Source: Ruegeria sp. A3M17
GTDB taxonomy: Bacteria > Pseudomonadota > Alphaproteobacteria > Rhodobacterales > Rhodobacteraceae
Direction: 5' to 3'
Length of the DNA: 64,000 bases
Assembly: GCF_003318255.1 (NCBI RefSeq)
Contig: NZ_QOCF01000025.1
Coordinates: 1 to 64,000, forward strand
The translations under genes and the position numbers were made by a program. Below are positions 48,642 through 57,364 of this stretch, one piece after another (positions within the stretch are counted from its first letter, which is position 1; every line of letters starts with the position of its first letter). The notes beneath the pieces were generated by a model. It searched no databases. It had not been told where the DNA came from and worked only from the letters and a program-made list of their open reading frames with translations.

Positions 48642-50012
48642 TTAACCGGCTGCGCGCTTTTTGCGGTCGCGGCGCAAGTTGGTCAGTTCTTCTGCGACCA
48701 GGAATGCCAGTTCCAAGGACTGCGATGCGTTCAGGCGCGGGTCGCATGCTGTGTGGTAACGATCTGACAGGTCCTCTTCGGTCACCGCGCGCACGCCGCC
48801 GGTGCATTCGGTGACGTCCAGACCGGTCATCTCAAAATGCACACCGCCGGGAACCGTGCCTTCGGCCTGATGGACGCCAAAGAAGTCGCGTACCTCACGC
48901 AGGACCGAATCGAACGGACGGGTTTTGTACCCGGTTGCCGACTTGATCGTGTTGCCATGCATCGGGTCGCAAACCCAGGTGACCTTGGCGCCCTCTTCCT
49001 TAACTGCCTTGACCAGGCGCGGCAGGTGTTCGCCTGCCTTGCCTGCGCCAAACCGTGCGATCAGGGTCAGGCGACCCTCTTCGTTTTCCGGGTTCAGCTT
49101 GGCCATCAGAACCTTGAGGTCCTCGGCTGTCGTGGTCGGGCCGCATTTCAGACCAATCGGGTTCAGTACACCGCTGCAGAATTCCACATGCGCACCGTCT
49201 GGCTGACGCGTACGGTCGCCGATCCAGATCATGTGGCCGGACCCTGCCAACCAGTTGCCAGAAGTCGAATCGAGACGGGTCAGCGCCTCTTCGTATTCCA
49301 GCAGCAGGCCTTCGTGGCTGGTGTAAAACTCCACGGTTGAGAACTCATGCGTAGTGTCCGCTGTGATTCCGGCGGCATCCATGAAGTCGATCGTGTCTTG
49401 AATACGGTCAGCGATTTCCGAGTATTTCTGAACATCCTGCTCATCCGTGAAGCCCAATGTCCACGAATGCACCATGCTCATATCGGCGAATCCGCCGGTC
49501 GAGAATGCACGCAACAGGTTCAAGGTTGCGGCAGCTTGCGTGTAGGCTTGCAGCATCTTGCTGGGGTTCGGGATGCGGGCTTCGGGGGTGAATGCCAGCT
49601 CGTTGATGATGTCACCGCGGTAGCTGGGCAGCTCAACACCGTCCAAAACTTCGGTTGGCGCACTGCGCGGCTTGGCAAACTGGCCCGCCATGCGGCCCAC
49701 TTTGACCACGGGCACCTTGGCACCATAGGTCAGTACCATCGCCATCTGCAGCATCACCTTAAAGGTGTCACGAATTGCATCCGCGCTGAATTGTTCAAAG
49801 CTTTCAGCACAGTCCCCGCCCTGCAACAGGAAGGCCTCGCCGCGACCGGCCGCACCCAGATGTTGCTTGAGACGCCGTGCTTCGCCAGCAAAGACCAGCG
49901 GGGGATACTGAGAAAGCTGAGCCTCGACTTTGGCCAACGCGGCCGCATCGATATAGTCTGGCATCTGAACCCGGGGCTTGTTGCGCCAGTTCGTTTTTTG
50001 CCATTCGGTCAT
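48642..50012 (-). CDS. aroG: Class II 3-deoxy-7-phosphoheptulonate (DAHP) synthase
   Basis: This is a 456-residue class II (plant-type) DAHP synthase, first step of the shikimate pathway, joining phosphoenolpyruvate and erythrose 4-phosphate. Motifs: [57 protein letters not shown] and CDPMHGNTI. The start at 50012 matches the family; a longer frame to 50075 lacks homology. It may be labelled aroF, aroG or aroH in different annotations. Confidence 0.95.
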   Translation of the reverse strand: MTEWQKTNWRNKPRVQMPDYIDAAALAKVEAQLSQYPPLVFAGEARRLKQHLGAAGRGEAFLLQGGDCAESFEQFSADAIRDTFKVMLQMAMVLTYGAKVPVVKVGRMAGQFAKPRSAPTEVLDGVELPSYRGDIINELAFTPEARIPNPSKMLQAYTQAAATLNLLRAFSTGGFADMSMVHSWTLGFTDEQDVQKYSEIADRIQDTIDFMDAAGITADTTHEFSTVEFYTSHEGLLLEYEEALTRLDSTSGNWLAGSGHMIWIGDRTRQPDGAHVEFCSGVLNPIGLKCGPTTTAEDLKVLMAKLNPENEEGRLTLIARFGAGKAGEHLPRLVKAVKEEGAKVTWVCDPMHGNTIKSATGYKTRPFDSVLREVRDFFGVHQAEGTVPGGVHFEMTGLDVTECTGGVRAVTEEDLSDRYHTACDPRLNASQSLELAFLVAEELTNLRRDRKKRAAG

Positions 50013-50181
50013 AGCTTTGATCTCCGCTGAAGTAGTCAGGTCGTCTCTATACAAAATGCATTGAAGAGTGACCATATACGATTTGCGCCTCTTGACGGGG
50101 GAAACAAGCTTTGATCATGGTGGCTGGCAACAACGACGCCGGACGCGACGTAACAACGCGCCGAATCAAGGACACCAAGCC

Positions 50182-51186
50182 ATGCAAGAGCAACGCCAAG
50201 TTGTCACAGTGGAAGGCGCTGAGGCCAATCCTCGGCATTTCGTATTTGTCCTTTTGGACAAGTTTTCCCTGCTGTCTTTTGCCTCGGCACTGGACAGCCT
50301 GCGGATTGCCAACCGCATGGCAGACAAAGAACTCTACACGTGGACGCTAGCTGGTGAAGGTGGTGATACGGTCAGTTGTTCTGCCGGGACTACCTTTAAC
50401 GTTGAAACCGACTTGGTCGAACTGCAACGCGATGACATGGTCTTGATCTGCGGCGGCGTCGACGTGCAACTGGCGACAACAAAGAAAGTGCTGAACTGGG
50501 TCCGTCGTGAAGCGCGGCGCGGTTTGCGCATCGGCGGTCTGTGTACAGCAGCCTTTACGTTGGCCAAGGCCGGATTGCTGGACGGAAAACGTGCAACGAT
50601 CCACTGGGAAAACTCGGACAGCTTTATCGAAGAGTTCGACGAGGTTGAACTGACCAAATCAGTGTTTCAGATCGACGGTAACCGGATGACGACTGCGGGC
50701 GGCACGTCCTCAATCGACCTGATGCTCAAGATCATTGCCGATGATTATGGTGAGGATCTGGCGAACGCCGTGGCGGACCAGATGATCTATTCCTCGATCC
50801 GTACCGATCAGGACACACAGCGCCTGTCGACCCCGACCCGGATTGGTGTACGTCATCCCAAGTTGAGCCAGGTCATCCTGATGATGGAAAAGAACATCGA
50901 AGAGCCAATTTCGCCTTCGATTCTGGCGAAGGATGTCGGCATGTCCACGCGCCAGCTGGAACGCCTGTTCCGGCGCTACCTCAGCCGCTCGCCCAAGCGA
51001 TACTATATGGAGCTGCGCCTACACAAAGCGCGCAACCTGCTGATGCAGACAGAAATGAGCGTGATCAACGTGGCTCTGGCTTGTGGCTTTGCCTCGCCCA
51101 GCCATTTCTCAAAATGCTACCGGGCTCATTACAACACCACGCCTTACCGTGAGCGTGGTGCTCAAAGCGGCCGGCTTTCGGTCTGA
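50182..51186 (+). CDS. GlxA-type AraC-family regulator with DJ-1/PfpI-like domain
   Basis: This is a 334-residue regulator. Residues ~15-195 form a DJ-1/PfpI-like domain (FVFVLLDKFSLLSFASALDSLRIANRM, then GGLCTAAFTLAKAGLLDGKRATIHWE in pieces). Residues ~225-325 hold an AraC helix-turn-helix pair ending GFASPSHFSKCYRAHYNTTPYRER. Similar regulators control arginine, carnitine or glycine betaine use. The start at 50182 follows an AAGGA site. It is divergent from the DAHP synthase gene; targets unknown. Confidence 0.9.
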   Translation: MQEQRQVVTVEGAEANPRHFVFVLLDKFSLLSFASALDSLRIANRMADKELYTWTLAGEGGDTVSCSAGTTFNVETDLVELQRDDMVLICGGVDVQLATTKKVLNWVRREARRGLRIGGLCTAAFTLAKAGLLDGKRATIHWENSDSFIEEFDEVELTKSVFQIDGNRMTTAGGTSSIDLMLKIIADDYGEDLANAVADQMIYSSIRTDQDTQRLSTPTRIGVRHPKLSQVILMMEKNIEEPISPSILAKDVGMSTRQLERLFRRYLSRSPKRYYMELRLHKARNLLMQTEMSVINVALACGFASPSHFSKCYRAHYNTTPYRERGAQSGRLSV

Positions 51187-51193
51187 TCCGCGC

Positions 51194-52288
51194 CTATTTG
51201 GGGGTCATGCGACAGATGGCCCCCTGTCCCACCGAAATGAACCAGATCGCCCCATCCGGGGCTTCGACAATGTCGCGTACACGCTCGGTTTCAGAGTCTT
51301 TGATTTGCTCGACCTCACGCAGGGGAGAACCTTCCAGCCGTGCGATGTAGTCAAACTTGAGCGACCCGACAAAGATATCGCCCCGCCACTCTGGCCATAG
51401 CTTGCCGGAATAGACCAGCAAACCGGACGGTGCGATGGACGGATCCCAATAGTGTTCAGGCTGTTCCATACCGGGTTTCGAAGTGCCCTCACCGATCTTC
51501 TGCCCCGAATAATGGACGCCATAGGATATCACCGGCCAGCCGTAATTCCGCCCCGGTTGGATCAGGTTCACTTCATCTCCGCCTTGCGCTCCATGCTCTG
51601 AAATCCACAAGCGTCCTTGCCGGTCCAACCCAGCGCCCTGCGGGTTCCGATGACCAAATGACCAAATCTCAGGGCGAATTCCGGCTTGTCCGACAAAAGG
51701 GTTGTCAGCAGGCACCGTGCCGTCGCGATTTATGCGAATGACGGTGCCCATGTGGTTTGACCTGTCCTGCGCTGACGGACGGTCTCCGCGATCCCCAATC
51801 GTTACAAACAGCGTTCTGTCCTGCGCCTCGACCACGCGCGAGCCAAAGTGTCGGCTGGTCGAACCTCCGGGAACCGCTTCAAAAATGATCCGCACGTTGT
51901 CCAAACGGCCCCCGTTTTCCGACAGGCGCGCCACGGCGACCGCCGTTCCCGCCCCGCCACTTTGGGGTTTGGAGAAGGTGAGAAACACTTCGCGGGTCTG
52001 TGCAAAATCCCGTGCCACGGTAATGTCGAGCAACCCGCCCTGCCCGTTCACGGCCACTTTTGGAACCCCTGCAACGCGGTTGGCCTCGCCTTGTGAGACA
52101 AACAAAAGCTCGCCGTCCCGTTCGGTCACCAATATGCCCCCCCCGGGCAATAACCCGATCGCCCAAGGTTCATCCAGCCCCTCGACCATCGATGTAACTT
52201 GTACCGTTCCAGCTGAGGATTGTAGAGTATCGGCGTTGATAGGTCCGGCAAAAACCGACAGGACCAGAATCGCGGCAGCCCTAATCAT
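51194..52288 (-). CDS. PQQ-dependent sugar dehydrogenase-like protein (YliI/Asd type)
   Basis: This is a 364-residue secreted six-bladed beta-propeller with a signal peptide (AAAILVLSVFAGPINA). Typical segments: LDEPWAIGLLPGGGILVTERDGEL, FGSRVVEAQDRTLFVTIGDRGDR, YSFGHRNPQG-like WSFGHRNPQGAGLD and SEHGAQGGDEVNLIQPGRNYGWP. The family oxidises aldose sugars in the periplasm with PQQ. No PQQ synthesis genes are in view. The start at 52288 has TTGGAGA. Confidence 0.92.
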   Translation of the reverse strand: MIRAAAILVLSVFAGPINADTLQSSAGTVQVTSMVEGLDEPWAIGLLPGGGILVTERDGELLFVSQGEANRVAGVPKVAVNGQGGLLDITVARDFAQTREVFLTFSKPQSGGAGTAVAVARLSENGGRLDNVRIIFEAVPGGSTSRHFGSRVVEAQDRTLFVTIGDRGDRPSAQDRSNHMGTVIRINRDGTVPADNPFVGQAGIRPEIWSFGHRNPQGAGLDRQGRLWISEHGAQGGDEVNLIQPGRNYGWPVISYGVHYSGQKIGEGTSKPGMEQPEHYWDPSIAPSGLLVYSGKLWPEWRGDIFVGSLKFDYIARLEGSPLREVEQIKDSETERVRDIVEAPDGAIWFISVGQGAICRMTPK

Positions 52289-52441
52289 GAGAATCTCCAA
52301 CTCTGGCAAAACGTAACAAGCACATCAAAACAAATAGGATTATTCTTGGCAAAAACACATTTGCGTTAGGACTTTTCTTTTCCAGACAGCTTGCCTAGGG
52401 TCTTGCCCAGAACGAATACGTTCCAATTAGGGAGTAACCAT

Positions 52442-53623
52442 ATGAAAAAGCTGCTTACTGCAACTGCGGCATCCGCTTTGCTGGCCGGTCCGGCTCTGGC
52501 CGAAGACGTCACTTTGGGCGTTCTGTTCGGCTTTACCGGCCCGATTGAATCGCTGGCACCGGCAATGGGTTCAGGCGCCGAAATGGCGATGGCCGAAGTC
52601 ACCGAATCCGGCAAACTGCTGGACGGCTCAAAGGTCACCGCTTCGCGCGCTGACACCGGCTGTATCGACAACGGTTTGGCGACCTCGAATGGCGAACGCA
52701 TGATCGCGGACGGCGTTGCCGGTATTGTCGGCGGCGACTGCTCAGGCGTGACCGGCGCGATCCTGCAGAACGTTGCAATCCCGAACGGCATGGTCATGAT
52801 CTCGCCATCGGCAACGTCGCCCGGCCTGTCGACCATGGAAGACAATGGTCTGTTCTTCCGCACCGCCCCGTCGGATGCGCGTGAAGGCCAGATCATGGCC
52901 AATATCCTCAAGGACCGCGGCATCAACTCGATCGCTTTAACCTATACCAACAATGATTTCGGCAAAGGTCTGGCGGATGCGATTCAATCGTCGTTCGAAG
53001 CTGCCGGTGGCGAAATCACCATCGTAGCTGCCCACGAAGATGGCAAGGCTGACTACTCGGCTGAAGTTGGCGCGCTGGCCTCGGCTGGCGGAGACATTCT
53101 GGTCGTTGCCGGCTATCTGGATCAGGGCGGTCTGGGCATCATCCAGTCCTCGCTAGACAGCGGCGCGTTTGACACGTTCGGTCTGCCAGGTGGCATGATC
53201 GGCGACTCGCTGCCTGAAAACGTGGGCCCGGATCTGAACGGTTCGTTCGGTCAGATCGCAGGTTCCGGCGGCGAAGGGGCTGAAAAGTACTTTGCCATGG
53301 CCGAAGCCGCAGGATTTGACGGATCTTCGCCCTACTCGCCTGAATCTTATGACGCAGCCGCGCTGTTCATGCTGGCGATGCAGGCGGCAGGCTCGACCAG
53401 CCCAGCCGAGTATGGCGCAAAGATCATGGATGTTGCCAACGCTCCGGGTGAGAAAATCTATCCGGGTGAACTGGCCAAAGGTCTGGAACTGCTGGCCGCA
53501 GGTCAGGACATCGACTATGTCGGCGCATCGGGCGTTGAGCTGATCGGCGCCGGTGAAAGCGCGGGTTCGTATCGCGAAATCGAGGTAATCGACGGGAAGA
53601 ACGAGACCGTCAAGTTCCGTTGA
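52442..53623 (+). CDS. livK: ABC transporter substrate-binding protein, LivK type
   Basis: This is a 393-residue periplasmic binding protein with a signal peptide cut near ALA-E (residue 20). The mature protein starts VTLGVLFGFTGPIESLAPAM, the Leu/Ile/Val-binding type I fold. It should deliver branched-chain amino acids, amides or urea-like compounds to LivHMGF. The start at 52442 has AGGGAG. A terminator-like hairpin between it and livG would keep livK output highest. Confidence 0.93.
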   Translation: MKKLLTATAASALLAGPALAEDVTLGVLFGFTGPIESLAPAMGSGAEMAMAEVTESGKLLDGSKVTASRADTGCIDNGLATSNGERMIADGVAGIVGGDCSGVTGAILQNVAIPNGMVMISPSATSPGLSTMEDNGLFFRTAPSDAREGQIMANILKDRGINSIALTYTNNDFGKGLADAIQSSFEAAGGEITIVAAHEDGKADYSAEVGALASAGGDILVVAGYLDQGGLGIIQSSLDSGAFDTFGLPGGMIGDSLPENVGPDLNGSFGQIAGSGGEGAEKYFAMAEAAGFDGSSPYSPESYDAAALFMLAMQAAGSTSPAEYGAKIMDVANAPGEKIYPGELAKGLELLAAGQDIDYVGASGVELIGAGESAGSYREIEVIDGKNETVKFR

Positions 53624-53647
53624 TCTTGCCTCAATCGTCATAAAATC

Positions 53648-53679
53648 AAGCAGCCCGGGCCTTGTGTCCGGGCTGTTTC
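53648..53679 (+). terminator. Terminator/attenuator between livK and livG
   Basis: CAGCCCGG (53651-53658) pairs with CCGGGCTG (53668-53675) and is followed by a short T run, about 25 bases past the livK stop. It is probably leaky, since livG and livF lie downstream with no obvious other promoter. Confidence 0.6.
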
Positions 53680-53753
53680 AATGAAAAAAGGCCGCACCTC
53701 TTCTTTGAAGGACGGGGAAGCAGAAACACCGACAACGGTGGCTGGGGGAAAAC

Positions 53754-54542
53754 ATGATCGTCGTCGAGGACGTGCACAAGCATTTCGGCGGGTTTCACGC
53801 GGTGGATGGGGCGTCGCTGGAAATCCAAAAGGGTTCGATTACCGGCCTGATCGGGCCAAACGGGGCGGGAAAGACCACCCTGTTCAACGTGATCGCGGGC
53901 GTTTTGCCGCCGACCAGCGGCAGGGTGTACATGGACGGCGAAGAAATCACCGGCCTGCCCCCGCATGACTTGTTTCACAAAGGTTTGCTGCGCACCTTCC
54001 AGATCGCGCATGAATTCTCTTCGATGTCCTGCCGCGAAAACCTGATGATGGTGCCCGGCGCGCAATCGGGTGAATCGCTGTGGAACACCTGGTTTGGTCG
54101 CAAGCGCATCGCCGACGAAGAACGAGCACTGAAGGCCAAGGCCGATGAGGTGCTGGAGTTTCTGACTATCGAACATCTGGCCGACCACAAGGCGGGTCAG
54201 GTCTCGGGCGGGCAAAAGAAACTATTGGAACTGGGGCGCACCATGATGGTCGACGCCAAGATCGTGTTTCTGGACGAGGTCGGCGCAGGTGTGAACCGCA
54301 CCCTGCTGATGACCATCGCCGACACGATCCTGCGCCTGAACAGAGAACGCGGTTATACTTTTGTCGTTATCGAACACGACATGGATTTCATCGGCAAGAT
54401 CTGTGACCCGGTCATCTGTATGGCCGAGGGGAAAGTGCTGGCCGAGGGAACACTGGACGAGATCAAGGCCAATGAGCACGTGATCGAAGCCTATCTGGGT
54501 ACCGGCCTGAAGAACAAAGACAAGCTGGAGGCCGGGGCATGA
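53754..54542 (+). CDS. livG: Branched-chain amino acid ABC transporter ATPase LivG
   Basis: This is a 262-residue ABC ATPase with Walker A GPNGAGKTTLFN near residue 36, signature VSGGQKKLLELGR, and Walker B KIVFLDEVGAGVN. The long insert with FQIAHEFSSMSCRENLMMVPGAQ is typical of LivG rather than LivF. The DEVGAGVN form departs slightly from the usual DEPxAGLN. It pairs with LivF to power import. Confidence 0.94.
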   Translation: MIVVEDVHKHFGGFHAVDGASLEIQKGSITGLIGPNGAGKTTLFNVIAGVLPPTSGRVYMDGEEITGLPPHDLFHKGLLRTFQIAHEFSSMSCRENLMMVPGAQSGESLWNTWFGRKRIADEERALKAKADEVLEFLTIEHLADHKAGQVSGGQKKLLELGRTMMVDAKIVFLDEVGAGVNRTLLMTIADTILRLNRERGYTFVVIEHDMDFIGKICDPVICMAEGKVLAEGTLDEIKANEHVIEAYLGTGLKNKDKLEAGA

Positions 54543-54580
54543 GCGATGTGATGAGAGTGAGTGCACTCAGTTTGCGCGAA

Positions 54581-54632
54581 TGGGGGCTCTGCCTCCATAC
54601 CCCCGGGATATTTGTAGGCCAGATGAAGAAGG
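54581..54632 (+). repeat. Roseobacter-type intergenic repeat element
   Basis: TGGGGGCTCTGCCTCCA folds into a short hairpin and is followed by a run of C residues, GGGATATTTG and GGCCAGATGAAGAAGGA. As I recall, this string resembles short intergenic repeats common in Rhodobacterales genomes. Here it supplies the ribosome site of livF. No second copy was found in this window by eye. Confidence 0.5.
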
Positions 54633-54641
54633 ATCCTGTGA

Positions 54642-55355
54642 ATGGCTGAGCCGTTTCTGATCGGTGACACCATGACCGGTGGTTATGGCAAAGGGCCGGA
54701 CATTTTGCATGAGTGCACCATCGCCGTGGATAGAGGTCAGATCGCGGTGATCGTTGGCCCCAATGGCGCAGGCAAATCTACTGCGATGAAGGCCGTTTTC
54801 GGAATGTTGGATGTCCGGTCGGGATCTGTCCGGCTTGATGGCGAAGATATCACCAATCTCACCCCGCAGGACCGTGTGATCCGCGGGATGGGGTTTGTGC
54901 CGCAAACCTCAAACATCTTCACCTCGATGACAGTTGAAGAAAACCTTGAGATGGGCGCTTTCATCCGTCGCGACGACATCAGCCAGACGATGGAACAGGT
55001 CTATGACCTCTTCCCCATCCTGCGCGACAAGCGAAATCAAGCGGCCGGAGAGCTGTCGGGCGGTCAACGTCAACAGGTCGCTGTTGGCCGCGCGCTGATG
55101 ACTCAGCCCAAAGTTCTGATGTTGGACGAGCCGACCGCTGGTGTGTCGCCGATCGTGATGGACGAACTGTTCGATCGGATCATCGAAGTATCGCGGACCG
55201 GTCTGCCGATCCTGATGGTCGAGCAAAACGCCCGTCAGGCGCTGGAGATCGCGGACAAAGGATATGTATTGGTACAGGGCCGGAATGCTTATACCGGAAC
55301 GGGCAAGGAACTGTTGGCAGATCCGGAGGTTCGGAAGAGCTTCTTGGGAGGATAA
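54642..55355 (+). CDS. livF: Branched-chain amino acid ABC transporter ATPase LivF
   Basis: This is a 237-residue ABC ATPase with Walker A GPNGAGKSTAMK near residue 39, signature LSGGQRQQVAVGRAL, and Walker B VLMLDEPTAGVSP. RMGFVPQTSNIFTSMTVEENLEMG-like sequence identifies LivF. AAGAAGGA precedes the ATG. It is followed not by livH but by a stretch of small secreted-protein genes; livH starts 2.0 kb further on. Confidence 0.94.
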   Translation: MAEPFLIGDTMTGGYGKGPDILHECTIAVDRGQIAVIVGPNGAGKSTAMKAVFGMLDVRSGSVRLDGEDITNLTPQDRVIRGMGFVPQTSNIFTSMTVEENLEMGAFIRRDDISQTMEQVYDLFPILRDKRNQAAGELSGGQRQQVAVGRALMTQPKVLMLDEPTAGVSPIVMDELFDRIIEVSRTGLPILMVEQNARQALEIADKGYVLVQGRNAYTGTGKELLADPEVRKSFLGG

Positions 55356-55356
55356 G

Positions 55357-55730
55357 ATGCGTAGAGCATTAAAAGCGCTTCTATTGTTGGCTCCTCATAC
55401 GTTAGAAGCGCAAGCTACTTCATTCGTTTGTAAGTTCATCACCGAGTGCACTCGGGACGGAGGATGCGAAAGAAAGGAAATGAACTTAACTTTCTTTTTA
55501 GACGACCAAGAAAAGCATACATGCAAGGGAACATAGACCTGGTCCAGGTTATGCCACTAGCCGGGGATCAAGCTATTTCATTCGTTGAGCCTGCGGGAAG
55601 CGGAGTAGTTCAATCCACGTCCGTGTTGGAAGATGGGACCGCCGTTCATTCTCGGCATACAGCAATGTTCGGAGAGTTCGTTACTTCGCAATGGCATGGA
55701 CAATGTTCGAACTTCGGCGGATCAAACTAA
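55357..55730 (+). pseudogene. Frameshifted small secreted cysteine protein
   Basis: A frame from ATG 55357 gives a signal peptide and a C-x5-C-x5-C segment, then runs to a stop after ~59 codons. The next frame (-1) continues from about 55518 with a sensible sequence (MQGNIDLVQVMPLAGDQAISF, then EDGTAVHSRHTAMFGEF and a final GQC) to 55730. Joined at the A4 run near 55511-55514, they would give a ~124-residue secreted protein like the one at 56757. Loss of one A from an A5 run explains the break. Sequencing error is also possible. Starts 2 bases after livF. Confidence 0.6.
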
Positions 55731-55868
55731 TAGTGGCCGCAAACTACCGCTCTTCGTTTTAATTTCAATTGATTTGCATCGTTGTATATCCCCAAAAAAT
55801 CTAAGAAGCAGGAAAGCAGGACGTTCCGTTGAAAGTCCTGCCGTCACCACGCTGACATCCGATCTCTC

Positions 55869-56219
55869 TCACCCTATCGGATCACCACAAGACCCAAAGT
55901 CCTGTGCGGCATGCGGGCCCTTGATCGACATGTCGTAGTCAAGATTCTCGAAGTCGACGACAAAGGTAATCACGTCTTTATCCTTAATGTGCAAAAACGT
56001 CAGCGAGTTCAGCCCGCCTATGATCGTGGCCTCGCCCTTGATCTCGTCTGTCACAATGAACCCTTTGTCCGTGGCCCCTGACCGCGCCAGCGTCACCGCG
56101 TTGCCCGTGCTGTCCGAGACGCAGTTCACCACAAAATCCTCACCGTTCAGAGGATCATTCTGAGCCGCCGCAATACCGGGCACTGCCAATCCCAAAAACA
56201 AAATCGCCGCGTTTTTCAT
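55869..56219 (-). CDS. Small secreted protein, unknown function
   Basis: This is a 116-residue protein with a signal peptide (AAILFLGLAVPGIAAAQ). The mature part starts FVVNC and ends GSCGDPIG, giving two cysteines that could form a disulfide. The pattern LTFLHIKD, then DYDMSIKG and a final G-x-C resembles the protein at 56757-57128 by eye. It is on the opposite strand to the liv genes. Function unknown. Confidence 0.62.
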   Translation of the reverse strand: MKNAAILFLGLAVPGIAAAQNDPLNGEDFVVNCVSDSTGNAVTLARSGATDKGFIVTDEIKGEATIIGGLNSLTFLHIKDKDVITFVVDFENLDYDMSIKGPHAAQDFGSCGDPIG

Positions 56220-56479
56220 TTCTTGCCTTTCTGTTCCCGGAGCCGCTGGGTCTGCGCCAAGACGTGATCCGTATTCCGTAAGTTGGGCTTCGCAATTCCT
56301 GGCGAGCCGCTCTGGAAAGCTAGGGATATCCCCGCGAGATCAAAGCGTTGCCCCAAGCGGATCACTTCATCTTGAGGTTGCGTGATACAGTTCGTAGCGT
56401 CGGGCGCCATAAATTTCTGGTGACTGCGAGCATCCTCGAATCTGGTTGTTTCAATGTCGGTACGCAGGGATTTGGGCAA
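56216..56479 (-). CDS. Doubtful 87-residue frame upstream of a secreted-protein gene
   Basis: This frame overlaps the next gene by 4 bases (ATGA), which favours coding. The start is a TTG without a good ribosome site. The same frame stays open another ~28 codons upstream without an ATG or GTG, so it could be the tail of a gene that lost its 5' end. Sequence is hydrophilic; no family recognised. Confidence 0.35.
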   Translation of the reverse strand: MPKSLRTDIETTRFEDARSHQKFMAPDATNCITQPQDEVIRLGQRFDLAGISLAFQSGSPGIAKPNLRNTDHVLAQTQRLREQKGKK

Positions 56480-56756
56480 CGTTACAAGGACGGTCGTTAA
56501 ATCTGTCCAGAATAAGGCGGATTTTACGCCGGAACGGTCAGCGAACCAACCGTCATCGAATTATTTCCTGATTTTTCAATGTATAATTTCCGTAGCCTCC
56601 GATTTTCGGAAATTTCACCATTCAGAATTCTGTCCCGGGAAGGATTAATTCTCGCCATTTTTGCCACCTAGTGAGGCGCAGAAATCGCGCCCTTCAATGG
56701 CCGGTTTACCAACACATGGACCGACCTGTCGGCCAACACCTTTTAGGAGAGCTTAT

Positions 56757-57128
56757 ATGAAATATCTGGCCGCTCTTGCTGCCTTGTTGCTGCCCGCTGT
56801 CGTGCAGGCCACAACGCAGAATACACCGGGGGCTGAGTTTGTTTACGAGTGTCAGATTGAAGAGATTTGCAAGTCCGGCAAATGTACCCCTGCCGGAACG
56901 CCCAAGAAAATCATGCTGAAACGTGTTGAGGGCGCATCCAAAGGAACGTTGAGCGTCGATGGCGATGTGGCCGAGCTGCATGTTTTCAAAGGGCTTGGTT
57001 CTTATGAATTTCTGCAAATCACCAATGGCGGCAGCGTCGGTTACACTATCGACGAAAGCGGTACGCTCGCGATCCGGGCAACGGGTGCCAACAGCCGAAA
57101 CGAGCGTGGAACCTGTACGGTCAGCTGA
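56757..57128 (+). CDS. Small secreted cysteine protein, unknown function
   Basis: This is a 123-residue protein with a signal peptide (AALAALLLPAVVQA). The mature part has FVYECQIEEICKSGKC, a C-x5-C-x4-C segment, and ends GTCTVS. The same layout, with a final G-x-C, is seen in the broken gene at 55357 and more weakly in 55869-56219, suggesting divergent paralogues. AGGAGA supports the start. It lies in the gap between livF and livH. Function unknown. Confidence 0.65.
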   Translation: MKYLAALAALLLPAVVQATTQNTPGAEFVYECQIEEICKSGKCTPAGTPKKIMLKRVEGASKGTLSVDGDVAELHVFKGLGSYEFLQITNGGSVGYTIDESGTLAIRATGANSRNERGTCTVS

Positions 57129-57364
57129 CGACACCTGATCCAATCCGCCCCGTTAGGGTCCCAAACCACAACCGTTCTGGCGGGTCAGTCCCGCCTGAAC
57201 ACGCACAAAAAGCACACCGCTGTCATCAGCGATCGGAGCAATTCCGATTTTGTCGCTTTCGGGTTGAAAATTTCCCAAATTAACACCGGAAAAGACGCGG
57301 GAATGATTGTGCAAATGGCAAAACGCATGCCATAAAGCCGCACCCGAAAGAACGAGACGATCAA

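Noticed and set aside
55442-55455. Perfect palindrome CCGAGTGCACTCGG, with a related GAGTGCACTC near 54559
   Set aside because: The first lies within the broken secreted-protein gene and the second at the livG end; two short matches are not enough to claim an operator.
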